64,000 nt of DNA from Parietichytrium sp. I65-24A (Eukaryota > Sar > Bigyra > Thraustochytrida > Thraustochytriidae): contig BLSF01000026.1 in assembly GCA_012862575.1 (NCBI GenBank), forward strand, positions 200,657 to 264,656. The letters are read 5' to 3'. The notes beneath the pieces are model-generated. The model ran no database searches and had not been told where the DNA came from. It saw only the letters and a program-made list of their open reading frames with translations. Position 1 is the first letter of the stretch. Every line of letters begins with the position of its first letter. Position numbers and translations under genes: made by a program. Positions 29,585 to 39,684 of this stretch are shown here, one piece after another.

Positions 29585-30882
29585 AATGCTGTGATCGATG
29601 AGCGAAAATGTAAATTCACCCATGTGTTGCTATTACGCAACTTCATTGATCAAAAAAACGTAGAACATCAACAAGGTGACATCAACTGTAAATAGATTAA
29701 AATAAAAAGAGTGAAAAAGCACCCCACGCCATTCCATTCCATTCCACAAGGCCGCGGCGTACAAATACAGAGGTCCTCTCTCCTCTCTTGGCTCCTCGAC
29801 TTGCTTCGGCACAGAAAACTTGCGAACACACATTTCCAACCCATCCTCTTGGAACCCAAAACACCATTCCCTCTTTCCCTACCACACCACAGCGTCTCGA
29901 CACTATTAACATTCGCTAACGCTGGCTACACCCGCCGTTACCCAGCTACTACGCTTCTCCCGCTGCTGGGTTCCAACCTGGAGAACCCGTATCAAGAACA
30001 AAGATTCGCTCGCGAACAGTTCTCTGTTCGCCCCTTCCCTTCCTTCCTTCCTTCCCTTCCCCACCACATCAATCAATCAATCAATCCTTCAATCCTTCAA
30101 TCTAATCAATCACCTAGGGTTCAGCAGCAAAAAAAAGTGTACGCGCGGACAGGCGCGGACGACATCCAACGAAATTCACACACATACACACACACATTCT
30201 CTCTCTCTCATATCCTTGAGCACCGCGTTTCGCAAGGAGCCTGCGCGGACAGTTTGAACGGCACTGGCATTGGAGGCCGAACTCGGCAAAAGGGGAAAGG
30301 GTGCGCGGCGCGTACCGATATACGTGTGGGGACTGATAGCTTCGGCGTACGCGGACGGAAGGGACTGCGGGAGGAAGCAGGAGACAGGAGACAGGAGACA
30401 GGAGGCGGGTGACAGGTGGGTTAGCCAGTGCTGTGAGGGCGGCGCAAAGTGCGTGGTAATAGTGGGGTTCAAGTTTTGGATTCTGGAGGAAGAATTTGAT
30501 TGATTCTGGAGGAAGAATTGATTGATTTTGGAGGAAGAATTTGATTGATTCTGGAGGAAGAATTTGATTGATTGGCTTTCGGGACGTCAACGATTGGACT
30601 CGAAAGCAGGCCATTGTCATTGGTATCGTTGTCAAAGCTGCCTGTGTGGGCATTTCACGGCCGTTTTGTGGTCAAGAGTCCGTTGGAAAGCTTTTCTGTG
30701 CCTGAAAGCTGAAGCTTTATTCTAGTCAAGAAGGAGAGCTACGGACTTTGGTGTATCTGCGGTGCGTGGACTACTACAAGAGTGAAGAAACCCGCGAGAA
30801 GAGCACCGGGCGCGGGGGATCTGATCATACAGTGGTCCGGACGCGAAGTTAGACGGAGTTAGTCGCGCCACAGGCGTTGGTG
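29585..30882. other. Intergenic with simple repeats
   Basis: It contains CATTC, CTTC and AATC microsatellites (about 29735-29750, 30042-30060, 30070-30105), a GACAGGAG repeat near 30383-30405 and a 23-bp tandem repeat at 30480-30570. No gene is seen. Confidence 0.6.
30480..30570. repeat. Tandem repeat, four units of 22-23 bp
   Basis: The unit is ATTCTGGAGGAAGAATTTGA followed by TTG. Copy 2 lacks one base and copy 3 has one substitution. It lies about 310 bp upstream of the next gene's ATG. Confidence 0.85.
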
Positions 30883-33612
30883 ATGTGGACCTCTAAGCGC
30901 CATGATGTGCTGCGGCTGTGCAGGGAAGGCCGCTTAGATGCTGCCGTAAAGGCAGTGTGCGGCGACTCTGGCGGCGAAATTGATGAGGAGGATGTGGATC
31001 TTGCGAAGACGGTGGTGGAGACTCTATGTGCGGCGGATGAGCTAAATTATGCGGTGAAGATCGTGGAGCGCTGCCCGGAGCACTTAAAGTGCAAGCTGGA
31101 GCTTAGCAGTGTGGTGGATGCAATGTTGAGGAGGCGAAGGTTTGAGATGGCTTCGAGGGCTATCACTAGCCTTGGTCTGCTGGACCGGCTAGATGCGGAC
31201 TTGATCCATCGCTTCTTTTCAGCGCTGATATTGAAGCGGCAGTATCGTCTTGCAGTTGAGTGGGCACGGAAACTCGACGAGTGGGAGCGCAAGACCAACC
31301 AGCAGCTTCCCGAAAACCTTCGATGGACTCCGTCTGCCCTCGTCGCCGCTGTTGTGATTGCGGGAGACCTCGATGATGCGCTCAAGTTCATCGCTCAGTT
31401 CAACCTCAACGAGTTTCCAGTAAAGGAGTTTATCAACAAAATGATTGTCAAGTCCAAGTTCAAGGAAGCGCTGGAGCATATCAAGACATTCCATCTTGAG
31501 TCCGAGTACCCTCCGCTGCAGCTGATGAACGACATGCTCGATGCACAACAGTGGGACACAGCTATCAAGTTCGCAAACGAGGTGCCCGGGTTGTGGGACC
31601 ATTTTCCGAAGGAAACCGTGGTAAATCGTATGATTCAGGCCGATGATTGGCCGGCCGCAACGCACCATCTGCGTCAATTTCGCCTCGTCAAGACCCCTCG
31701 AGACGCAGGTTCCGATGTATCACCCGTGCTTGATAATCTTATTCGTGCCATGATCGCCCGCACCGAGTTATCGAAGGCATTGAAGTATGTGCTCGAGTAT
31801 GAGCTACAGGACGTTCCAGACTTTGCGCCGGAGAAACTCATTTTGAGCATGATTGAGCATAAACAACACGAGCATGCTCTATACTACATGAAGCTTTTAA
31901 AGCTGGAACACCTCTTCGAAAAGTATAAGCCTCGTATTCACGAAGACAGGGTGCGTCAACTCAAGATTTTTAGAGCATTAAGCAAAAGGCGACTTGACGC
32001 AGTCAAGGCTGTTCGGGGCCTGCTGGACTCTTCGTTGTACTCGCAGAGTGGCGCGCACCCTGGTGGTCAGGTCGTGGACGAGAAGGTATGGTACCGGCAC
32101 CCTCAACGCAGGTTTGTGACCACTATTCCCGCTGCCGAGGAAGAGCCTGAGCTTGCCAGGAAATCAGTCAATGGAGCTGCATCGAAACCGAGCGGCCCTT
32201 TGGCGTCTTACTTTTCAGGAGGATCGTCCTCCCAGCTTCCCTCGCTGTCACAGGAGCCAGGAGACGACGAAGAAATCTTACTTGGGTCGGGTCTGCATTC
32301 GTTTGCAAGTGGGCAAAGCGGTTCAAATGGGCTCTTCTCGTCTCAGACATCGCTCTCACTGGACTCTGACCACTCGAGCTCAAACATGAACGGCCTTTTC
32401 TCTTCGTCAGACCCCGTGTATGTGCCTTCGCAGCAGGTCCCTCGTTGGGGCATGATGCCGTCCCAACAACCACAGCAGCAGCAACATGGCGCTCGCGCTC
32501 CGAACCACGATCAGCAGAGCGGCGGCGACTCAATGCAGATGCAATCCATGGAACTTCAGCGGCTTCTTGGAATCAATGGGGGAGGTGGTGCCTTGCCAGA
32601 TACAGGGAGTTCCGGAAATGACATGCTTGGCTGGCTGCAGGCGAAAGAACAAGCACGTGCTCAAAGCGCATCTTCTGGAGGTGCTCGCCCAGGATTGGAC
32701 CGGTCATATTCAACTCCGCCCTCGTTCTTCCAGGACCAGCGCCAGGATGACAACGGAGCTGTAAACGCCCATACGCAACAAAGACTTCCCCACACTTTGC
32801 CGCACCAGCACCAGCCGCAGCAACACCAAGGAGACCAACAACGCCAACATTTTATGCAACCACAACAGCAACTCCCTCCGAACTTGCAGCAGCGAATGTC
32901 ACCCAACGGTCCAATGCCTTCGGGTGCACCTAGTGCTCGCATGCCTGCAATGGGCGGCGAAGGTCAAGCGCAGCAGGGCGGTACCAAGACTCCCATGGAG
33001 TTCATTCAATCGCTGCAGCAGTTCCGCCCTCGCGCCCCAACGTTCAACCCCTCTTTTAGCTCCATCTCCTCCCAAGTGCATCAAGCAGTGCAGTCCGTCC
33101 CGGACGACCGGGTCCCGCCTCAATACATGCATGGACAGCAGCTTCCAATGGGGGGGGCTCCGCGTCCGCACATGATGATGCGTCATCAGTCTGCTCCTGA
33201 GAACGGTTTTCTAGAAAATGTCTCTCATCAAGGTCCTGGGCCAATGCAATTCTTGTCGGATAGCTTTGACCGCAGCCTCAACATGGGTAGTGGGGGTGTA
33301 GGACACTATGACCCTCAATCCGAGCTTCAGCAGCGCATGCAACCTCAACAGCCGCAACGCCACCAATCACCGCAACAGGACCAAACGAACTTTCCTGGGA
33401 TGAATATGTACGGAGCAGGTCCGAATGTCATGTACGCGGGTCCGAACATGTACGGCGGTCAACCTGTTCGCTTGCCGCCTTCTCAGAACCGCTCGCCCTA
33501 CCCAGGATCTACGCCAATGCAACCAGGGCAGCAAGAGCAAGGGCAGCTTGCCGCCTCACAAGCAACACTGATGCCATCTCAAGTAAAACGGAAGAAGAAG
33601 GCTACGAAATAG
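30883..33612 (+). CDS. Alpha-helical repeat protein with Gln/Pro-rich C-terminal tail
   Basis: A 909-residue protein without introns. Residues 1 to about 370 form a solenoid of helical hairpins, each of about 35-45 residues (RHDVLRLCREGRLDAAVKAV, ELNYAVKIVERCPEHL, KSKFKEALEHIKTFHLE, KQHEHALYYMKLLKLEH). This resembles clathrin-type or PPR-like repeats and the N-terminal part of some exonuclease-domain proteins, but no nuclease domain is present. The rest is low complexity, rich in Gln, Pro, Ser, Asn and Met with many QQ and PQQ runs, like prion-like regions of RNA-granule proteins. It ends in a basic KRKKKATK. The ATG at 30883 is used; the frame also extends two codons to a non-ATG codon. A role in RNA metabolism or protein assembly is a guess from architecture only. 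Confidence 0.75.
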   Translation: MWTSKRHDVLRLCREGRLDAAVKAVCGDSGGEIDEEDVDLAKTVVETLCAADELNYAVKIVERCPEHLKCKLELSSVVDAMLRRRRFEMASRAITSLGLLDRLDADLIHRFFSALILKRQYRLAVEWARKLDEWERKTNQQLPENLRWTPSALVAAVVIAGDLDDALKFIAQFNLNEFPVKEFINKMIVKSKFKEALEHIKTFHLESEYPPLQLMNDMLDAQQWDTAIKFANEVPGLWDHFPKETVVNRMIQADDWPAATHHLRQFRLVKTPRDAGSDVSPVLDNLIRAMIARTELSKALKYVLEYELQDVPDFAPEKLILSMIEHKQHEHALYYMKLLKLEHLFEKYKPRIHEDRVRQLKIFRALSKRRLDAVKAVRGLLDSSLYSQSGAHPGGQVVDEKVWYRHPQRRFVTTIPAAEEEPELARKSVNGAASKPSGPLASYFSGGSSSQLPSLSQEPGDDEEILLGSGLHSFASGQSGSNGLFSSQTSLSLDSDHSSSNMNGLFSSSDPVYVPSQQVPRWGMMPSQQPQQQQHGARAPNHDQQSGGDSMQMQSMELQRLLGINGGGGALPDTGSSGNDMLGWLQAKEQARAQSASSGGARPGLDRSYSTPPSFFQDQRQDDNGAVNAHTQQRLPHTLPHQHQPQQHQGDQQRQHFMQPQQQLPPNLQQRMSPNGPMPSGAPSARMPAMGGEGQAQQGGTKTPMEFIQSLQQFRPRAPTFNPSFSSISSQVHQAVQSVPDDRVPPQYMHGQQLPMGGAPRPHMMMRHQSAPENGFLENVSHQGPGPMQFLSDSFDRSLNMGSGGVGHYDPQSELQQRMQPQQPQRHQSPQQDQTNFPGMNMYGAGPNVMYAGPNMYGGQPVRLPPSQNRSPYPGSTPMQPGQQEQGQLAASQATLMPSQVKRKKKATK

Positions 33613-34014
33613 TTTAGGAACATAATTCGATTGCGCTATTGCCACCCAACTTTGCTTCTATACATTCAATTCGTGTTTTACGAGCTCTTGTCTCGTTTGG
33701 TCTCTGGTGGTGGCACTGACTGTGAATTCAACCATCGCGCAGTTATAAAACTTTTTTATTCTAACTTAAGAAAAATGTTGTGAGGCAATCTAAATTAATA
33801 CATTCCCGATTTATTCAACACATAGCCACAAAATCTTCCGCTTCCCTCCCCTCCAAAGCTTGCCGGCCTGAGAACCAGTTTTAACGTTCGCCCGCGTTCA
33901 AATTTCTGATTATACAAGGCATTTCGCATTCTTCGACTACTAGAATCCTTGACATGTCATGTTTCGCTTTCTTCTTTCTTCTCTCCCAGCGGGCGGGAGT
34001 GTCTGGAGTTGTGC
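33613..34014. other. Convergent 3' intergenic region
   Basis: AT-rich, with one TCACAGTCA copy at 33717. It separates two converging genes. No gene is seen. Confidence 0.6.
33717..33725 (-). promoter_or_regulatory. TCACAGTCA motif
   Basis: Copy of the recurrent 9-mer between two 3' ends, so a promoter role is not obvious for this copy. Confidence 0.25.
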
Positions 34015-35328
34015 TCAGGGCTCCCCCATGTCTGCAGTGGCTTTCACCGGAAGCCCGCCATCCAAGGTTCCAGATGAGCCTGTAACCTTTGCGAGCGCCA
34101 TGACGGCTCCAAACGCCGCCATCATGATCGCTGCCGACCATAGAGCGATAGACGACTCACTGAGGTGCGCCACGTTGAGAAGGATGAACACCACAAAGAA
34201 GTTGAGCGGGATTCTGAAGAAGTTAAGAATTGTCGCGCGAACCTCCTCCGGGATATGCTTGGAGCGAAGGTATGCGATAGAAGGAAAGTAAACCCCAACG
34301 CACACTTCAAACAGGCAAAAGGCAGCCAAGTTCACATTGTGGCTCGTAAAGCCGGCTGGCACAGCAAGGGCAGCAGCAGCGACCAAGAAAACAACCTTGA
34401 GAATCTCCTCCGTGGGGCGTTTCCTCAATGCGAGCTGGTACGTATAGCTTCCAATCATTATGCACACCATAAAGCAGGCAAACACTACTCCATGGGGCAT
34501 TTCCTCGTCGGTGCTACCCTCGAGAACAGGTGTCCACGAAAACACAAATACGTACATGGCCCCTTCGAAACAAGACTGAATGATTCCAAGGAGCCAAATC
34601 TTGGCGTTGCTTGCCATGACCACCCAACCGATTGCAAAGTTGCCTCCCGCAGCAACCGTCTGGTCACCGTGATTTTCCCTAAACAGCTTGAAGATGAGGA
34701 CGGCATCGATAACAAGAAAGACAATGGCGGTGTCAAAAGGCGCGATGTAGCCACCATAAGACGTGGCCACTTCTGCGAGCACAGCGCAGAGAATCGCCCC
34801 GATACTGCTGAAGAACGTCATGTAAGAAAACGTTTTGACCAGCCAGTCATCGGGGTACGCATTGCGCTTGTGCTCGTGGAGCATCCACGCCTCGAATACG
34901 GAAAAGAGGATGGAAGTACATATTCCACCGAGCACTCTTCCAGCGAGAAGCATGTTGAAGTCCCTCGAGTGTTTGGTGGCGCAGGACAGGGAGTACAGCA
35001 CGCAGAACAAGATACATACCTTTTTCCGCCCAAACTGATCGGCCAGCCCGGCCACCAGCGTACCAAACATCGCAGAGCTAAAATACCCTGACACGAACAA
35101 GAAACCTATTTCCGTCTTCGTGAACCCATAAAACGAGTACAGCTTGTACAAGTGCGGGCCTTGAATCCAGTCTGCCGCCGTCGCGAGCAGATACACTCCG
35201 AGAAACCCTTTCTGAAACCTCTCGAACTCCCCCGTCGTGGCAATCCGCTTCAGCGACTCATACTGCGTGCGCACGACCACCGCGCACACTACCAGCAGCG
35301 CCACCAGCGCCGTGGAATGCACGCCCAT
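34015..35328 (-). CDS. MFS transporter, MFSD5/MOT2-like (molybdate-anion transporter family)
   Basis: A 437-residue membrane protein with about 12 hydrophobic segments, matching the length of the MFSD5 family. Characteristic stretches are DWIQGPHLYKLYSFYGF (residues about 53-69), GYFSSAMFGTLVAGLADQFGRK with the MFS loop 2-3 motif, YSLSCATKHSRDF, GRVLGGICTSILFSVFEAW and HKRNAYPDDWL. In green algae and animals this family (MOT2/MFSD5) is linked to high-affinity molybdate uptake; substrate in this organism is inferred. The ATG at 35328 gives MGVHSTALVALLVVCAVVV, a first transmembrane helix. A 9-bp minisatellite lies 17 bp upstream. The gene is divergent from the methyltransferase gene. Confidence 0.88.
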   Translation of the reverse strand: MGVHSTALVALLVVCAVVVRTQYESLKRIATTGEFERFQKGFLGVYLLATAADWIQGPHLYKLYSFYGFTKTEIGFLFVSGYFSSAMFGTLVAGLADQFGRKKVCILFCVLYSLSCATKHSRDFNMLLAGRVLGGICTSILFSVFEAWMLHEHKRNAYPDDWLVKTFSYMTFFSSIGAILCAVLAEVATSYGGYIAPFDTAIVFLVIDAVLIFKLFRENHGDQTVAAGGNFAIGWVVMASNAKIWLLGIIQSCFEGAMYVFVFSWTPVLEGSTDEEMPHGVVFACFMVCIMIGSYTYQLALRKRPTEEILKVVFLVAAAALAVPAGFTSHNVNLAAFCLFEVCVGVYFPSIAYLRSKHIPEEVRATILNFFRIPLNFFVVFILLNVAHLSESSIALWSAAIMMAAFGAVMALAKVTGSSGTLDGGLPVKATADMGEP

Positions 35329-35345
35329 CTCCGCCTCTGCCGCGA

Positions 35346-35368
35346 GATCTCCAAGATCTCCAAGATCC
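35346..35368. repeat. 9-bp minisatellite (about 2.5 units) in leader
   Basis: GATCTCCAA twice plus a partial copy, 17 bp upstream of the MFS ATG. Confidence 0.75.
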
Positions 35369-35785
35369 GACCGATATCACAGTCGATCCCGCCACCTCTT
35401 TCGACACTGCTTCGCCAATGGAATCTCTTCGGACCGCCCACCTCCCAACGAGAACCTTGTCTTCCGACACCTCGCCTGCTTGCTTAGTTGCTTGCTTAGT
35501 TGCTTGCTCACTTGCTTGATTTTGATGTTTGATGTTGCTTGCGCTGTTGCACTATGTTGCACTGACACTGGATGAGACTGGATGAGACTGGGAGCCGATT
35601 AGTTGCGGTCCCACGAGGGCGTTTCACGTCACAAGGTGTCATCGGTGACGAAGGTTGGGCAGGTGATCCTAGTCACGGGGAGAGTATGGTGACGCACGTT
35701 GATGTTGGAGCTGAAGAAGCTGAAGTAGCTGAAGTGGCGGTAGTGAGTAAGATAAGATGAGATAAGTGAGATGAAGTGAGTAGTG

Positions 35786-35810
35786 AATGAATGAATGAAT
35801 GAATGAATGT
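35786..35810. repeat. (GAAT)n microsatellite
   Basis: About six GAAT units. Confidence 0.85.
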
Positions 35811-35909
35811 AGTGAAGATAGTGAAGGAATGAATGAAAGAGACGTGCAATGCAATAGTTGGATCGGTGGACAGAGGAAGGCGCCAAGAGCGGGAGAGGCC
35901 GATGCGGGC

Positions 35910-37133
35910 ATGCTGAGAGGCGTGAAAAGTGTTGCGCGACTTGCGGCTTTGTTGCATCGGTGCCAAGCAGAAAATTGGGGTTTGGACTGGAAGGGGTCGA
36001 GAATGGGGGAAAGCAAAGGAAGCTGTGCGCAGCTGCTGGAAGTTGGGTCGAAAGTCGAGGTCCGCGCGAATAATGTGGACGAATTGTTCTACGCAGCAGA
36101 AGTGGTGGAGGTCGTTGCAGAGCCGGAGTCGTACACGGTGCTTTACGAAGACGGGACTGTTGGCGACGGACTGAAGAAGTCCTCCATGATCGTCCCGTGC
36201 AAACAGAAGGTGGTGTATGTGGATGACTTTGTGAAGGTTGTGGATGGGCACGCGTTCATCAATGATCAGGTCCACGAGGCGAGATTGCTCAATTTTGTGG
36301 CGTCGCCGGAACTTTACCAATCTGCAATAATTTTTCAGCGAAAAGATGATGACGACGTCGTGGATTTTGACTACATGACGATCGCTTTTGACGTGGACCA
36401 GGCTATTCTTCTTGGGCTCTCTGCGCACAACTTAATCCGAGCGCAGCCTCCGTCGAGTATTAGGCGGATTTGCATATTAGGTGCTGGTGCTGGATCAATT
36501 CCAATGGCTATGTTGGGCTTCGAGGAGGCATCAAGAATTGATGTCGTAGAGTTGTTCCCACAAGTCCTCGAAATCGGGAGCCGGCACTTTGGTGTCCCCC
36601 GCAATCACCCCAGGCTACGGTTGATCCAGCAAGACGCGCTAGACTTCATCAAACAGCGCTGTCCCGATGACTACCTCTATGACCTTTTGGTCGTGGATGT
36701 TGCAGCTGGCCCGCAAGTCTCCACAGGCGAGAGCCAAGATCTTGACATGCCTCCTGAACAATTTGTAGACGAACTCTTTCTCACTCAGAGTCTCTTTAAT
36801 TGCTTAGCGAACGACGGCTGGATGGTCATGAATATTCTCGGTTCTCCACAGCGCCTTGGGCAGGTTATCCAGGTTGCAAGAAAGGTCTACAAAAGCGTGT
36901 ATGTCTTATGTACAGACCCAAACTATGCCATCTTCTTTTCCAAGCAGGAGGTGTCCGTAACGCCAGCCGAGCTTTTTGAGAGAGGAAATCTCGATGGTTT
37001 GGGGAATCACTGTAAGTCTGTGCTGTCAGATGTGCAGGCGTCCGAGAGGTATTTTGGCCGCAGAATTCTGTTAGGCTGGTTCACTGCGCCGCAGTTCTTA
37101 GAGTTAATTCAGGATACTGGGGTGCTCGTTTGA
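35910..37133 (+). CDS. Spermidine-synthase-fold methyltransferase (METTL13 C-terminal-like) with Tudor-like N-terminal domain
   Basis: Up to 407 residues. The catalytic part has a class I methyltransferase core: ICILGAGAGSIPMAMLGF (SAM loop), then RIDVVELFPQVLEIGSRHFG, then QQDALDFIKQ and LLVVDVAAG. This order is typical of the spermidine-synthase-like group that includes the C-terminal domain of METTL13 (eEF1A N-terminal methyltransferase). Ahead of it, VGSKVEVRANNVDELFYAAEVVEV...YTVLYEDGTVGDGL looks like a Tudor/Agenet-type barrel. The start is uncertain. ATG 35910 gives MLRGVKSVARLAALLHRC, possibly a mitochondrial presequence. ATG 36003 (MGESKGSCAQLLEVG) gives a compact 376-residue form. 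ATG 35799 lies in the GAAT repeat and is unlikely. The substrate is unknown. Confidence 0.75.
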   Translation: MLRGVKSVARLAALLHRCQAENWGLDWKGSRMGESKGSCAQLLEVGSKVEVRANNVDELFYAAEVVEVVAEPESYTVLYEDGTVGDGLKKSSMIVPCKQKVVYVDDFVKVVDGHAFINDQVHEARLLNFVASPELYQSAIIFQRKDDDDVVDFDYMTIAFDVDQAILLGLSAHNLIRAQPPSSIRRICILGAGAGSIPMAMLGFEEASRIDVVELFPQVLEIGSRHFGVPRNHPRLRLIQQDALDFIKQRCPDDYLYDLLVVDVAAGPQVSTGESQDLDMPPEQFVDELFLTQSLFNCLANDGWMVMNILGSPQRLGQVIQVARKVYKSVYVLCTDPNYAIFFSKQEVSVTPAELFERGNLDGLGNHCKSVLSDVQASERYFGRRILLGWFTAPQFLELIQDTGVLV

Positions 37134-38132
37134 AGTCAACTTGTTCGCTGTAGCGATGGCAATGAAAAGCTCAAAGCTTCTGTAAATAGCGGCCAATTCT
37201 GCTCTCGATTATGTGACCCTTCGCAAAGGCGCAAAGGGATCAAGATGTCAACAAAGGCAATAATGTTCGCGGAAGCAGGTGACGGTCTGGATTGAGGAGG
37301 TGCACAGCTCGAGGTTGACATTCTCCGACGACAGTCGCCAAGCTGTGGCAGAGAAAATGAGGCGTCGTGCGATCTCGGACTTCCACAACTATACGATGGG
37401 GAAGATCATAGCACACAATACTTAAAAGGCCTGCTCGCGAGACTACACTTCTGAGAAGTCATGCCGAATCGTGAGGAGGATTGTATCACAATTACTTTCT
37501 TTAGCACTCGTGACCTCTTTGCGCTGAACTTTTGACCGTCGCGCTCCAGAAATCCCTGAGCTTTTGGACGGAGCTCCAACTCTGGCCATGGTAGGGGACG
37601 TGGCCCGAAGCTGCAGCGCTGCTCCGCGTCTTAGACCTGCTATAGTGGGATTCTCACCGATTTAGGTCAGAACTGCAGCAGCCCTGCTTCAAGTATCTTC
37701 GCCCTACGCATAGCTTGAAGCATCATTGAAAGCAATTGCCCGGATGTTGACGCTCCACAAACAGTTTTAATGTGTAAATGTGAAATTATTCTTCAGAGTA
37801 CCGTGCAAGTAACGAAGAATATATTTGACAGTACGTTCCTTTATCTGAGCATGTCGTAATAATTTTTTCAGAAGACTGCGTGTGTGAAACTTTCTTTTTC
37901 TGATCGGTTTCTTTAATTAACTGTAAAGAAGAAAAAAAAGTTGTAGTGCCGAATCCATTTCAAACTTGGCTCAAAACTATCAAGATGTTCACAAGTCGAG
38001 TCGAGCGAGGCTTGTCCAGAGATGAAACGGTTTGTAAAGAGGAATAAGTGTCTCCAAAGAGTAGTATATGAGACGAAGGCTGGCCCTATTGGAGAAGGGG
38101 AAGCCCGTAGCGAGTTCCAAATGTCCAAGTAT
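37134..38132. other. Convergent 3' intergenic region
   Basis: About 1 kb between the methyltransferase stop and the CIPK stop. It is moderately AT-rich with no frame or RNA I can support. Confidence 0.6.
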
Positions 38133-39684
38133 TTAGGATTGATGCCTATTGGTAGGCTGCGCAGATGGGAGAGCCTGCAGCTTAATGGCAAGATCGTCGA
38201 GCTTCTCAGCGATATTGGCATTGAAAGAAATCAGATCACCACGAGCGCGCTTGAAGACCAGCAAACTCAAATTCGGGCTGGTGGCGGCTATTTTGACAGA
38301 GGCTTTGGCGTGAACGTGGCCACGACCGAAATCAAAGACGGCTCTCAGTTTGCTATCGTTTTTGTAACAGGTTTGCTCGATGAAACCATTAATCGACAAA
38401 AACTCGGCCTTGATGACATTCATAACCTCGTAAACAGGGAGAGGAGTGGCATACATGAACATTTTTCTGGCGTTTTTCTCTTCCCGGCTCTGAAGCATGC
38501 GATTGATAGCGGTTCCGGAGCACATGTTGATCAGATCAAAAGCGTTGATCTTCTTGGGAAAATCGCCGTCGCCTTTTGGTTCTGGTGGCTTTTGCTGGGC
38601 CTCGTTTTCATCTACATCCTTCACCACGCTGCTATTCGGCTCGGAGCTGGTACTTGACGACTGAGCACGCGGTTCGACGTCCATTTGGACGGAAGGCGGC
38701 ACGTCAGAGCCATCGTGGATTCCGGTGGACTCGACGTCCGAAAGGTTCGCGTAAGGGCCATCCTTCTTCCACCAGCTGTGCTGCATGATCTGCCTGATGG
38801 TCCAACGCTGCTTTGGCTCGACGACAAGGATCTTGCCAATGAGATCCTTCACTTCGTCGGTGAACCAGCTTGGGTACGAAAAGTCGGCCTTCTGAATCTT
38901 GCGAAAAAGCGCAGCCATTGTCGACTCGTCAAAAGGGAGAAAGCCGGCGAGGAAGACATATAGAATTACACCAATGGACCACGTGTCGGCCATTGTACCG
39001 TCGTAACCTATTTCGGTGAAACGGAGAAACAGCATATACGGTTAGCATAGCGCTTGAGAAACCACAAATCTCCCTGCTAAAAGCAAGGCATCCATCAAAG
39101 AGCAACGAAAACGAAAACAACATACCTTGGTCAGCCAGCACCTCCGGCGCGACGTAATTGGGCGTTCCGCACGTGGTGTGAAGCAGAGACTGCCTGTCCG
39201 TTTCAGTATCCTGCTCATACAGAGCGGAAAGGCCAAAGTCGGAGATCTTGAGGTTTCCTTGGTCGTCCAACAGCAGATTCTCAGGCTTGAGATCCCTGTG
39301 GCAGACTCCTTGGCGATGACAGTATTCCGTGCCAATGCACAGCTGTTGAAAGTACAGCCTCGCGGTCTTCTCCTTAAACCTTCCCTCAGCAACGATCTTG
39401 TCGAACAACTCTCCGCCGGTCACCAGCTCCAGCACGATGAAAATCTTCGTCCTGGACGCCAGCACCTCCTTCAGCTGCACCACATGCGGGTGTCTGACCA
39501 GCTTCATGATGCTGATCTCCTTCTTCACCTGCGCGCCCATGTTCTGCTTCTGAATCTTCTCCTTGTCCAGCACCTTGATGGCCACCCATTCTTGCGTCTC
39601 CGTGTTCAGCGCCCGCTTCACCTTCCCGAACGTTCCTTCCCCCAACGTCTTATGGATCTCGTACTTTCCCACTTTCTTCGGCAT
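38133..39684 (-). CDS. CBL-interacting protein kinase (CIPK/SnRK3-type) with NAF motif
   Basis: Exons 39684-39126 and 39007-38133 (minus strand) encode 477 residues. The 118-nt intron begins GTATGT and ends ATAG. The kinase domain spans about residues 8-267: GEGTFGKV loop, VAIKVLDKE lysine, [13 protein letters not shown] catalytic loop, ISDFGLSAL, then [21 protein letters not shown] across the splice. [14 protein letters not shown] near residues 338-351 is the NAF/FISL motif, by which CIPKs bind calcineurin-B-like calcium sensors and which inhibits the kinase until bound. The following basic region ([19 protein letters not shown]...[11 protein letters not shown]) matches the PPI/C-terminal domain. 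Length agrees with plant CIPKs (about 430-480). The ATG at 39684 ([12 protein letters not shown]) is preferred to an upstream non-ATG codon. The expected partner is an EF-hand CBL protein, not found in this window. Role: calcium-controlled phosphorylation, often of ion transporters. Confidence 0.93.

Larger units (their letters stand above)
35329..35909. other. Divergent intergenic region
   Basis: Shared upstream region of the MFS and methyltransferase genes. It has the leader minisatellite 35346-35368, a CTTGCTTAGTTG repeat near 35480-35518, and a (GAAT)n tract near 35786-35810. No gene is seen. Confidence 0.6.

Noticed and set aside
30114-30653. Minus-strand frame of 179 codons with an apparent internal peptide repeat
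   Set aside because: The repeat (LPPESIKFFLQN) is just the translation of the 23-bp tandem repeat.
34165-35091. Plus-strand frame of 308 codons opposite the MFS transporter
   Set aside because: Shadow of the MFSD5-like gene; rich in His and Gln with no domain.
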